64,000 nucleotides of DNA from Aquimarina megaterium XH134 (lineage in GTDB: Bacteria; Bacteroidota; Bacteroidia; Flavobacteriales; Flavobacteriaceae), in assembly GCF_000520975.1 (NCBI RefSeq), contig NZ_JACB01000033.1, forward strand, positions 62,001-126,000, given 5' to 3'. Both the position numbers and the translations under genes were made by a program. Position 1 is the first letter of the stretch. Every line of letters starts with the position of its first letter. Under the pieces are notes generated by a model. It ran no database searches. It had not been told where the DNA came from and saw nothing but the letters and a program-made list of their open reading frames with translations. Shown here piece by piece: positions 1-7,680 of the stretch.

Positions 1-339
1 ATATGTCAACCCAATCTCGGGTTGATGAAAAACAGTGTGACCATGACTGGCAACAAAATCTATATAAATATTATTTTTAGTTATAAATTTTTTAACCTGA
101 TTGCCTAACCAACTTCCATATTCGTTATGAAAAGCCAATAAAGCTGTAGGTTCGAGATGTACTGTATTTTTTAATTGTTCTTTAAACGTAATATCATAAT
201 CAATGCTATCAGTATTCGTAATAGAGAATGTCCAGGTATCATTTTTCTTTTTAAATGTACAACAGGCAATATCCAATCCATCTAGAGAGGTTCCAGACAT
301 TAAACCGATCACGGTGTATTCTTTTTTAATCGAATTCAT
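1..339 (-). CDS. anmK: Anhydro-N-acetylmuramic acid kinase (partial, C-terminus outside window)
   Basis: The first 113 residues are present; the gene runs off the left edge. The N-terminus carries the AnmK phosphate-binding signature GLMSGTSLDGLD at residues 12-23, and a SHGHTVFHQP segment near residues 98-107, both typical of the family. AnmK phosphorylates and opens 1,6-anhydro-MurNAc to MurNAc-6-phosphate in the cytoplasm, the step after NagZ in peptidoglycan recycling. The ATG at 339 lies 6 nt after the nagZ stop, so it is the last visible gene of an ampG-nagZ-anmK operon. The pathway is known from other bacteria; the function here is inferred from motifs and neighbours. Confidence 0.93.
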   Translation of the reverse strand, partial: MNSIKKEYTVIGLMSGTSLDGLDIACCTFKKKNDTWTFSITNTDSIDYDITFKEQLKNTVHLEPTALLAFHNEYGSWLGNQVKKFITKNNIYIDFVASHGHTVFHQPEIGLTY

Positions 340-345
340 ACCTTT

Positions 346-1911
346 TTATATTGAAAGTTGTACAGGTGATAGACCAATGGCTTTATGTTGCCCAAGAAAG
401 TGCTTGGCTGCAATTTCTTGAAAAGTTTTAAAATCTTGATATATAAGTATTATGTTACTTATATCCTTAGTTGGTAATACTCTCAAAACATATGGGTTAC
501 CAAACAAATATAAAGTTACATTTTTTGTCTTACTTAGTTTTTCTATAGTTTGCTGCGTTTTTGGATCTATACCAAACTCATGCATGGGTTTTATTGAGGG
601 AGGAAATAATGCTATAAGAATGTTATTGCTAGAAATGGTAGTAGAGAAAGGCAAAGTATACTTCATTTTGGTAAACTGTTTTGATCTACTAATTTCTTCA
701 AAAAAAGTACAGTCTTCACTATTTCCTATTACTACAGCTTCAAAATCTTGGATATTAAATTTTTCAAAACTTTCTTTATCCGATTTATAATGGGTAAGAG
801 ATGCTTTGGCGATGCTATTATTTAAAGAAGTAGCTTTTTTAGAATCAAAAGTAGGATTCGAGATATTTTTTTTAAATGTATCTTTTTTCAGTTTTTGAAC
901 TCTTGTAAAACTTTCTTCAATTTGCTGGTCAGTTGCATTTTTTTCTATGGTATGAATACCTTCTGCTACATGTTCTGCAAAACATAGAATATCATTACCA
1001 GCATCAAATGCTTTCCACTCTAACATTCCTTTTTCGGGATATAACTTAGAAACACTATGCATATTAAGGGCGTCAGAAATAACAGCACCTTCAAAACCTA
1101 ATTCATTTCTTAATACTCCTTTAATAATATCTTTTGACAAAGTAGCTGATATATCTTTTCCGTTCGTTAAAGAAGGTACGGCCAGATGCCCGATCAAAAT
1201 ACTATCAATTCCTGATGCTATTGCTTTTATAAATGGATACAGTTCTTCATCAAATAATTCTTGTCGAGATTTGGAGATTACCGGAAGTCCAAGATGCGAA
1301 TCTACAGCAGTATCCCCATGTCCTGGGAAATGCTTAAAACAACCTAGTACTCCTGAAGCTTTAAGCCCTTTGTATAATGCTAAAGATTTAAGAGTAACCT
1401 GTTCTTTGTTTTCACCAAAAGAGCGATAACCAATTACAGGGTTATTGGGATTGACATTAATATCGGCCACTGGAGCTAAATTAAGATGAATTCCTATACT
1501 TTTAAGATCATTTCCTATGTATTTTCCTACTTCAGTAATCAAATTTGACTGATCCTCGGGGATCGCTCCTAATGTTATAGCATAAGGATATTGAGGAGTA
1601 TTCTCGACTCGCATAGCCAAACCCCATTCTGCATCAATACTAATGAGTAGTGGAGTAGGAGCGATGTTTTGATAATGTGTTATAAGTTCTGCAAGTCGCT
1701 TAGCACTATTTTCATTTCGAATAACTTTTTTCTTACCTTCAAAATTAGTAGCAGCACTAGCTCTACTATGAAAAAAGGTAAGTCCTCCTACTTTGTAATC
1801 TAGTATTAATTTTTCAACTTCTTTTATTTCCTGATCTGTATCGTTAATAAATGCAGCAGGAAAGAAAAACTGACCAATTTTTTCGGTTTTAGAAAGGTTG
1901 GATAGATTCAT
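346..1911 (-). CDS. nagZ: Beta-N-acetylhexosaminidase, glycoside hydrolase family 3 (NagZ-like)
   Basis: This 521-residue protein has the NagZ signature KHFPGHGDTAVDSH at about residues 193-206, containing the Asp204/His206 acid-base dyad, and a SDALNM nucleophile motif with Asp280. NagZ removes GlcNAc from GlcNAc-anhydroMurNAc muropeptides. I see no signal peptide with this start, so a cytoplasmic location fits a recycling role. The open frame continues upstream to 2055, but that part overlaps the ampG end; the ATG at 1911 starts a normal NagZ N-terminus (LSKTEKIGQFFFPAAF) 13 nt after the ampG stop. The protein is about 170 residues longer than the classical single-domain enzyme because of a C-terminal extension of unknown role. 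Confidence 0.92.
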   Translation of the reverse strand: MNLSNLSKTEKIGQFFFPAAFINDTDQEIKEVEKLILDYKVGGLTFFHSRASAATNFEGKKKVIRNENSAKRLAELITHYQNIAPTPLLISIDAEWGLAMRVENTPQYPYAITLGAIPEDQSNLITEVGKYIGNDLKSIGIHLNLAPVADINVNPNNPVIGYRSFGENKEQVTLKSLALYKGLKASGVLGCFKHFPGHGDTAVDSHLGLPVISKSRQELFDEELYPFIKAIASGIDSILIGHLAVPSLTNGKDISATLSKDIIKGVLRNELGFEGAVISDALNMHSVSKLYPEKGMLEWKAFDAGNDILCFAEHVAEGIHTIEKNATDQQIEESFTRVQKLKKDTFKKNISNPTFDSKKATSLNNSIAKASLTHYKSDKESFEKFNIQDFEAVVIGNSEDCTFFEEISRSKQFTKMKYTLPFSTTISSNNILIALFPPSIKPMHEFGIDPKTQQTIEKLSKTKNVTLYLFGNPYVLRVLPTKDISNIILIYQDFKTFQEIAAKHFLGQHKAIGLSPVQLSI

Positions 1912-1924
1912 TATTCGTATTAAT

Positions 1925-3196
1925 TTAATTTTTGTCTTTCTTTCCGTAGGTAGCAGGATATTGAATGTATCGAGTAAGGATAATACCAGGAATTGCAGCA
2001 ATGGCAACCCAAATAAAGAATCCGGTATATCCAAGAATCTCCTGGATGAAACCACTAATCATACCGGGTAGCATCATACCCAGTGCCATAAATCCTGTTG
2101 CGATTGCATAATGAGAAGTTTTAGAAACACCTTCTGCTACATAAATCAAAAACATGAGATAAGCAGCAAACCCAAATCCGTATCCGAATTGCTCTATAAT
2201 AACAACCAATGTAGCATATACCACAGAAGATGGTTGCCAGAAAGCTAATAGAACATACAGTATATTGGGTAGGTTTAAAGCCAAAATCATAGGAAGCATC
2301 CATTTTTTTAATCCATATACAGAAATAGCAATGCCTCCCAAAATTCCTCCTATAGTTAAGGCGATGATTCCGAACGTACCATAAATAGTACCTACCTCGG
2401 TAGTAGATAGTGCTAATCCACCAGCATCATTCTGATCTAATAAAAAGGGAGAAGCCATTTTTACCAATTGGGATTCTCCTAATCTGTAAAGAAGGATAAA
2501 GGCAAGAACAATACCAATTTGTTTTTTTTGAAAGAAGGTTTTAAAAACATCAAAGAAACGTATTGGTTTTTCTTTAGAAGCTCCAGTTTCATTTTCTACT
2601 TTTGGAGTTGCAAAAAGATTAATTACTGTTAATATGATCATGAAAATAGCAGTGATAATCATGGTATAGGACCATGCTTTTTGATTATTACCATAATGCT
2701 CTTCTAAAAAACCAGCAAGTACTACAATTAACCCTTGACCGGTTACCATAGCCAAACGATAAAATGTACTACGTACTCCTAAAAAAAAAGATTGTTTTTT
2801 TTGTGAAAGGCTAATAAGGTAAAAACCATCAGATGCAATATCGTTTGTGGCTGATGCAAATGCAGCGATCCAGAAACAAGAAAGACTAAGGATAAAGAAG
2901 TTATTGGTAGGAATCGTTAAACCTACTCCCAAAAATGCTATGGCAATAAGGAGTTGCATACCTAAAAACCAATTGCGTTTAGTACTTTTAATGTCTACAA
3001 ATGGACTCCATAGCGGTTTTATAACCCAAGGGAGGTAAAGCCAACTGGTATACAAGCCAATATCGGCATTGCTAATTCCTAGTTTCTTATACATGATTAC
3101 AGAAAACGTGATGATAATCACATATGGTAATCCTTCTGTAAAATATAGTGAAGGCACCCAGGCCCAGGCATTTTTGTCTTTGTTAGATTCTATCAT
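1925..3196 (-). CDS. ampG: MFS permease, AmpG-like muropeptide transporter
   Basis: A 423-residue protein with about twelve hydrophobic segments and the AmpG-like opening W-PSLYFTEGLPY at residues 11-25. Further family-like features are the LPWVIKPLWSPFVD loop near residue 54 and the ATNDIASDGFYL segment near residue 116. AmpG-family permeases import GlcNAc-anhydroMurNAc peptides. It is the first gene of the operon with nagZ and anmK, which makes muropeptide import the likely role here; related Bacteroidota MFS carriers could take other sugars. The stop is 13 nt before the chosen nagZ start. Confidence 0.85.
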   Translation of the reverse strand: MIESNKDKNAWAWVPSLYFTEGLPYVIIITFSVIMYKKLGISNADIGLYTSWLYLPWVIKPLWSPFVDIKSTKRNWFLGMQLLIAIAFLGVGLTIPTNNFFILSLSCFWIAAFASATNDIASDGFYLISLSQKKQSFFLGVRSTFYRLAMVTGQGLIVVLAGFLEEHYGNNQKAWSYTMIITAIFMIILTVINLFATPKVENETGASKEKPIRFFDVFKTFFQKKQIGIVLAFILLYRLGESQLVKMASPFLLDQNDAGGLALSTTEVGTIYGTFGIIALTIGGILGGIAISVYGLKKWMLPMILALNLPNILYVLLAFWQPSSVVYATLVVIIEQFGYGFGFAAYLMFLIYVAEGVSKTSHYAIATGFMALGMMLPGMISGFIQEILGYTGFFIWVAIAAIPGIILTRYIQYPATYGKKDKN

Positions 3197-3248
3197 GAAT
3201 TGTTATTAAGGAAAGTAAGATACTTATAAATTATTAGTAATACCCAGT

Positions 3249-3998
3249 TTATATTTTATCGATATAATCTAACTTTAGGGCATCCAGATTTATCTCTGGT
3301 AGTGATTTTTTATAAAAAAAATCAATGATTTGATCCACAAGATACGAATTGATTTTTTCAATCTTATTTTCTTCAATCATCGTAAAAACATTCATAGCTT
3401 CGGCCTTTTTAAACTCTTTGATCAATTCATCTGGTTTTTTAACGGCATCCATACCGATATACTTTTCCATTTTTTTCTTCATCCACCTATGGCTTACTAG
3501 TTTTATTTGACTATCACGAACATCTTTCTTTAAGAGATCTATTCGTTCTATATTATTTTTTGCTTCTTTCTGTGTACGATTTAGTTGTATTTTGGCTTGC
3601 GTAAATTGCCTTTCAAATTTAAAATCAAGACGACGCATATCATGTTTCAGGTGTTGGATCACCTCATAAAGTGCATTATCATATATAGTTAAGAATTCTT
3701 CATAAGCATACAATGCATCAAGAAATACAATTGCATCCTTTCTATATAATCTAGGTATGGGTTGATTTTTTACTTTTTTGAACAAACTTGTAAGTTCTAC
3801 TTGTTTTTCTTCGGGGATATTTATAAACCATGAATTATTCTTTAAGGCTCTTAATTTTGTAGTTATCTCATACCTGGTGCCTTTATATAGTTCTGATTTA
3901 TAACTAAACCTATAGGTATTGGGATTAGCGTCTCTTTTTTTTTGAGAACTACCATGATACATGATTAGAAATACAGAAATAAATGTCAAGAATTTCAT
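3249..3998 (-). CDS. Uncharacterised exported protein
   Basis: I do not recognise this 249-residue protein. It starts with a short hydrophobic stretch (FLTFISVFLIMYHGSS) that looks like a signal peptide, followed by a charged, mostly helical protein with many Lys/Glu/Arg residues. The middle part (about residues 115-165) has heptad-like spacing that could form a coiled coil. It lies 52 nt downstream of nothing on its own strand's far side and just upstream of ampG, so it might be transcribed with the recycling operon, but the 52-nt gap leaves that open. Envelope location is inferred only from the N-terminus. Confidence 0.7.
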   Translation of the reverse strand: MKFLTFISVFLIMYHGSSQKKRDANPNTYRFSYKSELYKGTRYEITTKLRALKNNSWFINIPEEKQVELTSLFKKVKNQPIPRLYRKDAIVFLDALYAYEEFLTIYDNALYEVIQHLKHDMRRLDFKFERQFTQAKIQLNRTQKEAKNNIERIDLLKKDVRDSQIKLVSHRWMKKKMEKYIGMDAVKKPDELIKEFKKAEAMNVFTMIEENKIEKINSYLVDQIIDFFYKKSLPEINLDALKLDYIDKI

Positions 3999-4104
3999 AT
4001 GTCATGTTTGGTTAGTTAGTTATTTTTATTAACGTGATACACAACGTGATTGTTATATCATGTTAAATGAATTCTTCATTGTTAGAATAAACTTTTAAGA
4101 AATA

Positions 4105-4569
4105 TTATTTTTTAACCCCGGCAACTTCTTCTACGGTCACCATTTTTTTCTGGGTGTTTCCCCAACTATTCATGATGTAATTCATTACATCAGCAATTTC
4201 TTCGTCTTCAAGACCCAATGAGGTCATTGCACTATTATAAGTCTTTCCATTAACTTTGATAGGACCTCTTAATCCATATTTGATAGAATAGATACTCTCT
4301 TGTCGTTTATTAGTCAACCAATCTGATCCTGCCAAAGGCGGAAATACATTAGGAGATCCTTTTCCGTCTGGAAGATGACATTGCATACAAAAATCAGTAT
4401 AAATCTCGTTTCCACGAGCTATACTTTCTAATAATTTTGCATCCTGAGTTTTTGATACCGTATAGAGAACATATTCGGTGTCTGATTTTTCTTGTTGCGC
4501 AACAAGTGAAATGCTTAGGATTAATATGGTGATTTCTATAATGAAGAAACGTTTTAAATATTTTTTCAT
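4105..4569 (-). CDS. Class I c-type cytochrome, exported
   Basis: A 154-residue protein with an N-terminal hydrophobic export segment (residues 8-24) and one haem c site, CMQCH at residues 61-65. Met115 in NSAMTSL is the likely distal haem ligand. The LPDGKGSPNVFPPLAGSDWL segment after the haem site is typical of cytochromes associated with periplasmic sugar or alcohol dehydrogenases. It follows the PQQ-type dehydrogenase gene by 19 nt on the same strand, so it is probably co-transcribed and may accept electrons from it. That electron transfer is inference from gene order. Confidence 0.9.
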   Translation of the reverse strand: MKKYLKRFFIIEITILILSISLVAQQEKSDTEYVLYTVSKTQDAKLLESIARGNEIYTDFCMQCHLPDGKGSPNVFPPLAGSDWLTNKRQESIYSIKYGLRGPIKVNGKTYNSAMTSLGLEDEEIADVMNYIMNSWGNTQKKMVTVEEVAGVKK

Positions 4570-4588
4570 GCGTTTACATGTTTTTACT

Positions 4589-5704
4589 TTAATTAGGGAT
4601 TATTTTTACAATACCTTTATTTTCTACAGCTACATAGATAAAACCATCAGGTCCTTGCCTTACATTACGCACACGTCCTATACCATCCAGTAATTTTTTT
4701 CGCCCTGTAACCTTATCATTGGTTAATTCTATTAACTCAAGATATTGAAATACTAGAGAACCTACTAATAGGTTGTTTTTCCATTGGGGATAGATATCAC
4801 TTGTAATAAAATCCATTCCGCTAGGAGCGATAGAAGGCACCCAATAGTATAAAGGTTGTTCCATTCCTTCTTTTTTAGTAATATCTGTAATAGATGTACC
4901 GCTATAATTAATACCGTAAGTAATTACTGGCCATCCGTAGTTTGCGCCTTTAATGATTGGATTAATTTCATCACCACCTCTAGGGCCGTGCTCATGAACC
5001 CAGATTGTACCATTAGGATGTATTGCCATTCCTTGCGGATTACGATGACCATAAGAAAAGACAGCTTTTTTTGCTCCATTTTTGGTAATAAATGGATTGT
5101 CTTTAGGAATAGAGCCATCATCATTAAGGCGGTATATTTTTCCTCCGTCCCGAGTAATATCCTGAGGATTTACATCTCTATTGCCACGATCTCCAATAGA
5201 AAAGTAAAGGTATCCTTCATTGTCAAATTCTATTCGCGATCCAAAATGGTGTCCTTTTGTAGTATTGGGCGTTCCTTTATATAGTTTTTCTATATTGGTT
5301 AGTTGATTGTTATTTAGTTTGGCTCTAATCAAAGCCGTATTACCACCTCTTTCTGTACCTTCTTTAGAAGAATAAGTAATGTATAACCATCCGTTTTCTT
5401 TATATTTAGGATGTAGCTCTATATCCAACAATCCACCTTGGTTGCGGTTATATACTTCTGGTACATTGCCAATAGAGATCTTCTTACCATTCTTAAAATG
5501 GATTAATTCTCCACTTTTTTCTGTAATAAGCATACTACCATCAGGTAACCAGGCCATCCCCCAAGGGATTTGTAAATCAGGAACAACAATTTTTGTTGTG
5601 TAGTTTTTAGGATCATTTTCTAGAGTAATATCATTTTTCTTTTCTTGAGCGCAGGACAAAATTGCGATAAAAGGAAAAATCAAAAGGAAAATAAAATTTT
5701 TCAT
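4589..5704 (-). CDS. PQQ-dependent sugar dehydrogenase, lipoprotein
   Basis: A six-bladed beta-propeller of the soluble aldose sugar dehydrogenase family (YliI/GSDH). Visible family motifs are WGMAWLPDGSMLITEKSGEL, HHFGSR, FSIGDRG, RNPQGMAIHPNG, HEHGPRGGDEIN and GANYGWP. These enzymes oxidise aldoses with PQQ and Ca2+. The start at ATG 5704 gives a lipoprotein signal ending in the lipobox AILSC; an ATG at 5710 and a longer frame to 5752 are also possible. The cytochrome c gene follows after 19 nt. No PQQ biosynthesis genes are visible in the window, so cofactor supply is unknown. Confidence 0.9.
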   Translation of the reverse strand: MKNFIFLLIFPFIAILSCAQEKKNDITLENDPKNYTTKIVVPDLQIPWGMAWLPDGSMLITEKSGELIHFKNGKKISIGNVPEVYNRNQGGLLDIELHPKYKENGWLYITYSSKEGTERGGNTALIRAKLNNNQLTNIEKLYKGTPNTTKGHHFGSRIEFDNEGYLYFSIGDRGNRDVNPQDITRDGGKIYRLNDDGSIPKDNPFITKNGAKKAVFSYGHRNPQGMAIHPNGTIWVHEHGPRGGDEINPIIKGANYGWPVITYGINYSGTSITDITKKEGMEQPLYYWVPSIAPSGMDFITSDIYPQWKNNLLVGSLVFQYLELIELTNDKVTGRKKLLDGIGRVRNVRQGPDGFIYVAVENKGIVKIIPN

Positions 5705-6122
5705 AAGCATAGAGATTACTTTTAAAAAGTAAGAAAGAATGAATATAAACAAAATTAATTGCGAAAATAGAATGGTAACTGTCTAAGTTTTGTTAAAAAA
5801 ATGACAAATCAAAAGATTTAAGCTCTATAATGGTATATCTGTTATTTTTTAAAACATTACTTTATTATAAAATGATGTTTTGATGATTGTTATATAAATA
5901 AATCAACAGAATATATTAGGTGATTTTTTATGAATTATACTCTTGATTTTGTAAGTATTTGATAAGTAGTGTTTTGTGTGTTTTGCTGGGCGTTAGATTT
6001 TGATTGTTTATATAAAATTTAATTAATGTTCTAGTAATGATTTTGGAGTTTAAAGTGAGGTTATTTGCTATGTCGAGAAGACAATAACCAATTTATTTTA
6101 CACTAAAAAAATCACCAAAATC
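5705..6122. other. Divergent intergenic region
   Basis: About 420 bp of very A+T-rich sequence between the leftward dehydrogenase operon and the rightward CARDB gene. It must hold two divergent promoters, but I could not find a convincing TTG-N19-TAnnTTTG pair, and there is no open frame longer than a few codons. No repeat or strong hairpin was seen. Confidence 0.5.
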
Positions 6123-7586
6123 ATGAAAAAACAATTTGCTTTAGTCGTAGGATTTCTTTTTTCTACAACGTTTTTTTTCGCTCAGCAGGTCGATGTTACC
6201 ATTTCGACCTCTAATGTAGACCCTATCATTAAACCTGGAGAATACACACTATTAAAATGGTCTGTAAAAAGCAGGAATAATATGGCTGTACCAGAAAATA
6301 AGATTAAATTCTTTCTTTCTAAGGATAAGCAATTTACCAAAGATGATATATTTTTAGGAAGCTCTTTGGTACCCGAATTAACAGAAGGGATAGAAGGAAA
6401 AATAAATTATACCTGGGTACGAATTCCTTCTGATACCAATTTAGGAAATCATACTGTTTTTTTTCATGTTGATGCAGATAATGAAATTGAAGAGGTGAGT
6501 GAAACAGATAATGTAACGGCAGAAGTTGTAAAGGTAGTAGCTAATCTGAAATCTGATTTGATAGTAGAATCTACAGATTTACCATTATTTGCCACAGAAG
6601 GTAATCAACTAAAAGTTGGATGGGCTACAAAAAATCAAGGAAAAGCAGTATCTCCTCCTACAAAACTTACGATTTATCTATCTAAAGTGCCTAAAATCAC
6701 AAATGAATCTATAAAAATATTAGATTTCGATTCTCGATCCGTTCGTATCGGAGAACGTATTATAGACGAAGCAATACTAACAATTCCTAATGATAATGAA
6801 GTTGATGGAGGGGTAATAGGAGAACGTTATCTTGTATTTGAAACGGATAGTAATTTTATGGAAAAAGAATCTAATGAGTACAATAATGTGGATTTCAAAA
6901 GAATAAAAATCGGAAGCGCTTGCGATTTAGTTAGTACAGATGTGGAAGCTTTAGCACGTATTGATTATTATGCTCCACATGCAAAAGGAGTACTATATGA
7001 TGTACATTTTAAAGTTAAAAACCAAGGGAGAAATACTACTGAAAAACCGGCTATGGTTAGCTGTTATCTTTCTAAAGACACTAACTTGGATAGAGATGAT
7101 CGGTTAATCTATTTAAATACTAATGTACCTGTGTTAGATAATGGAGATGCTTTCGAAGTTAATTTTTCTAATCGTTGGGTGGGGCAAGCTCCAGATGGAC
7201 CCGATGGGCCATCTTTGGAAGAAACCCTTAGAGAGTTATTAAATTACCATGTTATTGTTGTAGTAGATCCTGAAGACATAATTTCTGAATCTGATGAAGA
7301 TAATAATATAACAGTTAAAGATATGGAGTTGTCTACAGAAAGAATCAAAGGTTTTGAAAAAAAGGCGACAACTGTAGTATATCCTGTTCCTGTAAAAGAT
7401 GTTTTGAATATAGTTGTAACAGATCATACAGAAATAACGATATATAGCGTAGCTACAGGTTCTATAGTATTAAACAAAACTTTTACTCAATCAGGAAAAT
7501 ATGAAGTGAATGTAGCATCTTTAAAAAGAGGTAATTATATTTTGGATGATCATAAAGGAAAAAAAATAAATATGATTAAAAGGTAA
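6123..7586 (+). CDS. Secreted CARDB-domain protein with type IX secretion sorting tail
   Basis: A 487-residue protein. Residues 1-20 are a Sec signal peptide (VVGFLFSTTFFFAQ). Three CARDB-like immunoglobulin-type domains follow at about residues 22-140, 143-265 and 270-400, each with the IKPGEYTLLKW- or DNGDAFEV-type strands and an SE(S/T)DxxNN turn near the end. The last 80 residues form a Por secretion-type sorting domain (YPVPVKDVLNI then GNYIL near the end). Such proteins are exported by the type IX system and attached to the surface or released. CARDB repeats usually mediate adhesion or spacing; no enzymatic domain is visible. It is monocistronic, with its own terminator. Confidence 0.87.
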   Translation: MKKQFALVVGFLFSTTFFFAQQVDVTISTSNVDPIIKPGEYTLLKWSVKSRNNMAVPENKIKFFLSKDKQFTKDDIFLGSSLVPELTEGIEGKINYTWVRIPSDTNLGNHTVFFHVDADNEIEEVSETDNVTAEVVKVVANLKSDLIVESTDLPLFATEGNQLKVGWATKNQGKAVSPPTKLTIYLSKVPKITNESIKILDFDSRSVRIGERIIDEAILTIPNDNEVDGGVIGERYLVFETDSNFMEKESNEYNNVDFKRIKIGSACDLVSTDVEALARIDYYAPHAKGVLYDVHFKVKNQGRNTTEKPAMVSCYLSKDTNLDRDDRLIYLNTNVPVLDNGDAFEVNFSNRWVGQAPDGPDGPSLEETLRELLNYHVIVVVDPEDIISESDEDNNITVKDMELSTERIKGFEKKATTVVYPVPVKDVLNIVVTDHTEITIYSVATGSIVLNKTFTQSGKYEVNVASLKRGNYILDDHKGKKINMIKR

Positions 7587-7619
7587 ACAACCTTTTTATT
7601 TTAATTGAATAATAAACAG

Positions 7620-7653
7620 AAAGCTACGCTTTAATATAAAGGCGTAGCTTTTT
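7620..7653 (+). terminator. Rho-independent terminator after the CARDB gene
   Basis: Ten-base arms (AAAGCTACGC and its complement, 7620-7629 and 7642-7651) enclose a 12-nt loop and are followed by T residues. It lies between convergent genes, so it may also limit readthrough from the TonB receptor on the other strand. Confidence 0.85.
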
Positions 7654-7680
7654 AATTAATTATATAACCATCTCATTTAT

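Noticed and set aside
1912..2055. N-terminal extension of the NagZ frame
   Set aside because: It overlaps the coding end of ampG and reads as unrelated sequence; the ATG at 1911 starts a normal NagZ N-terminus.
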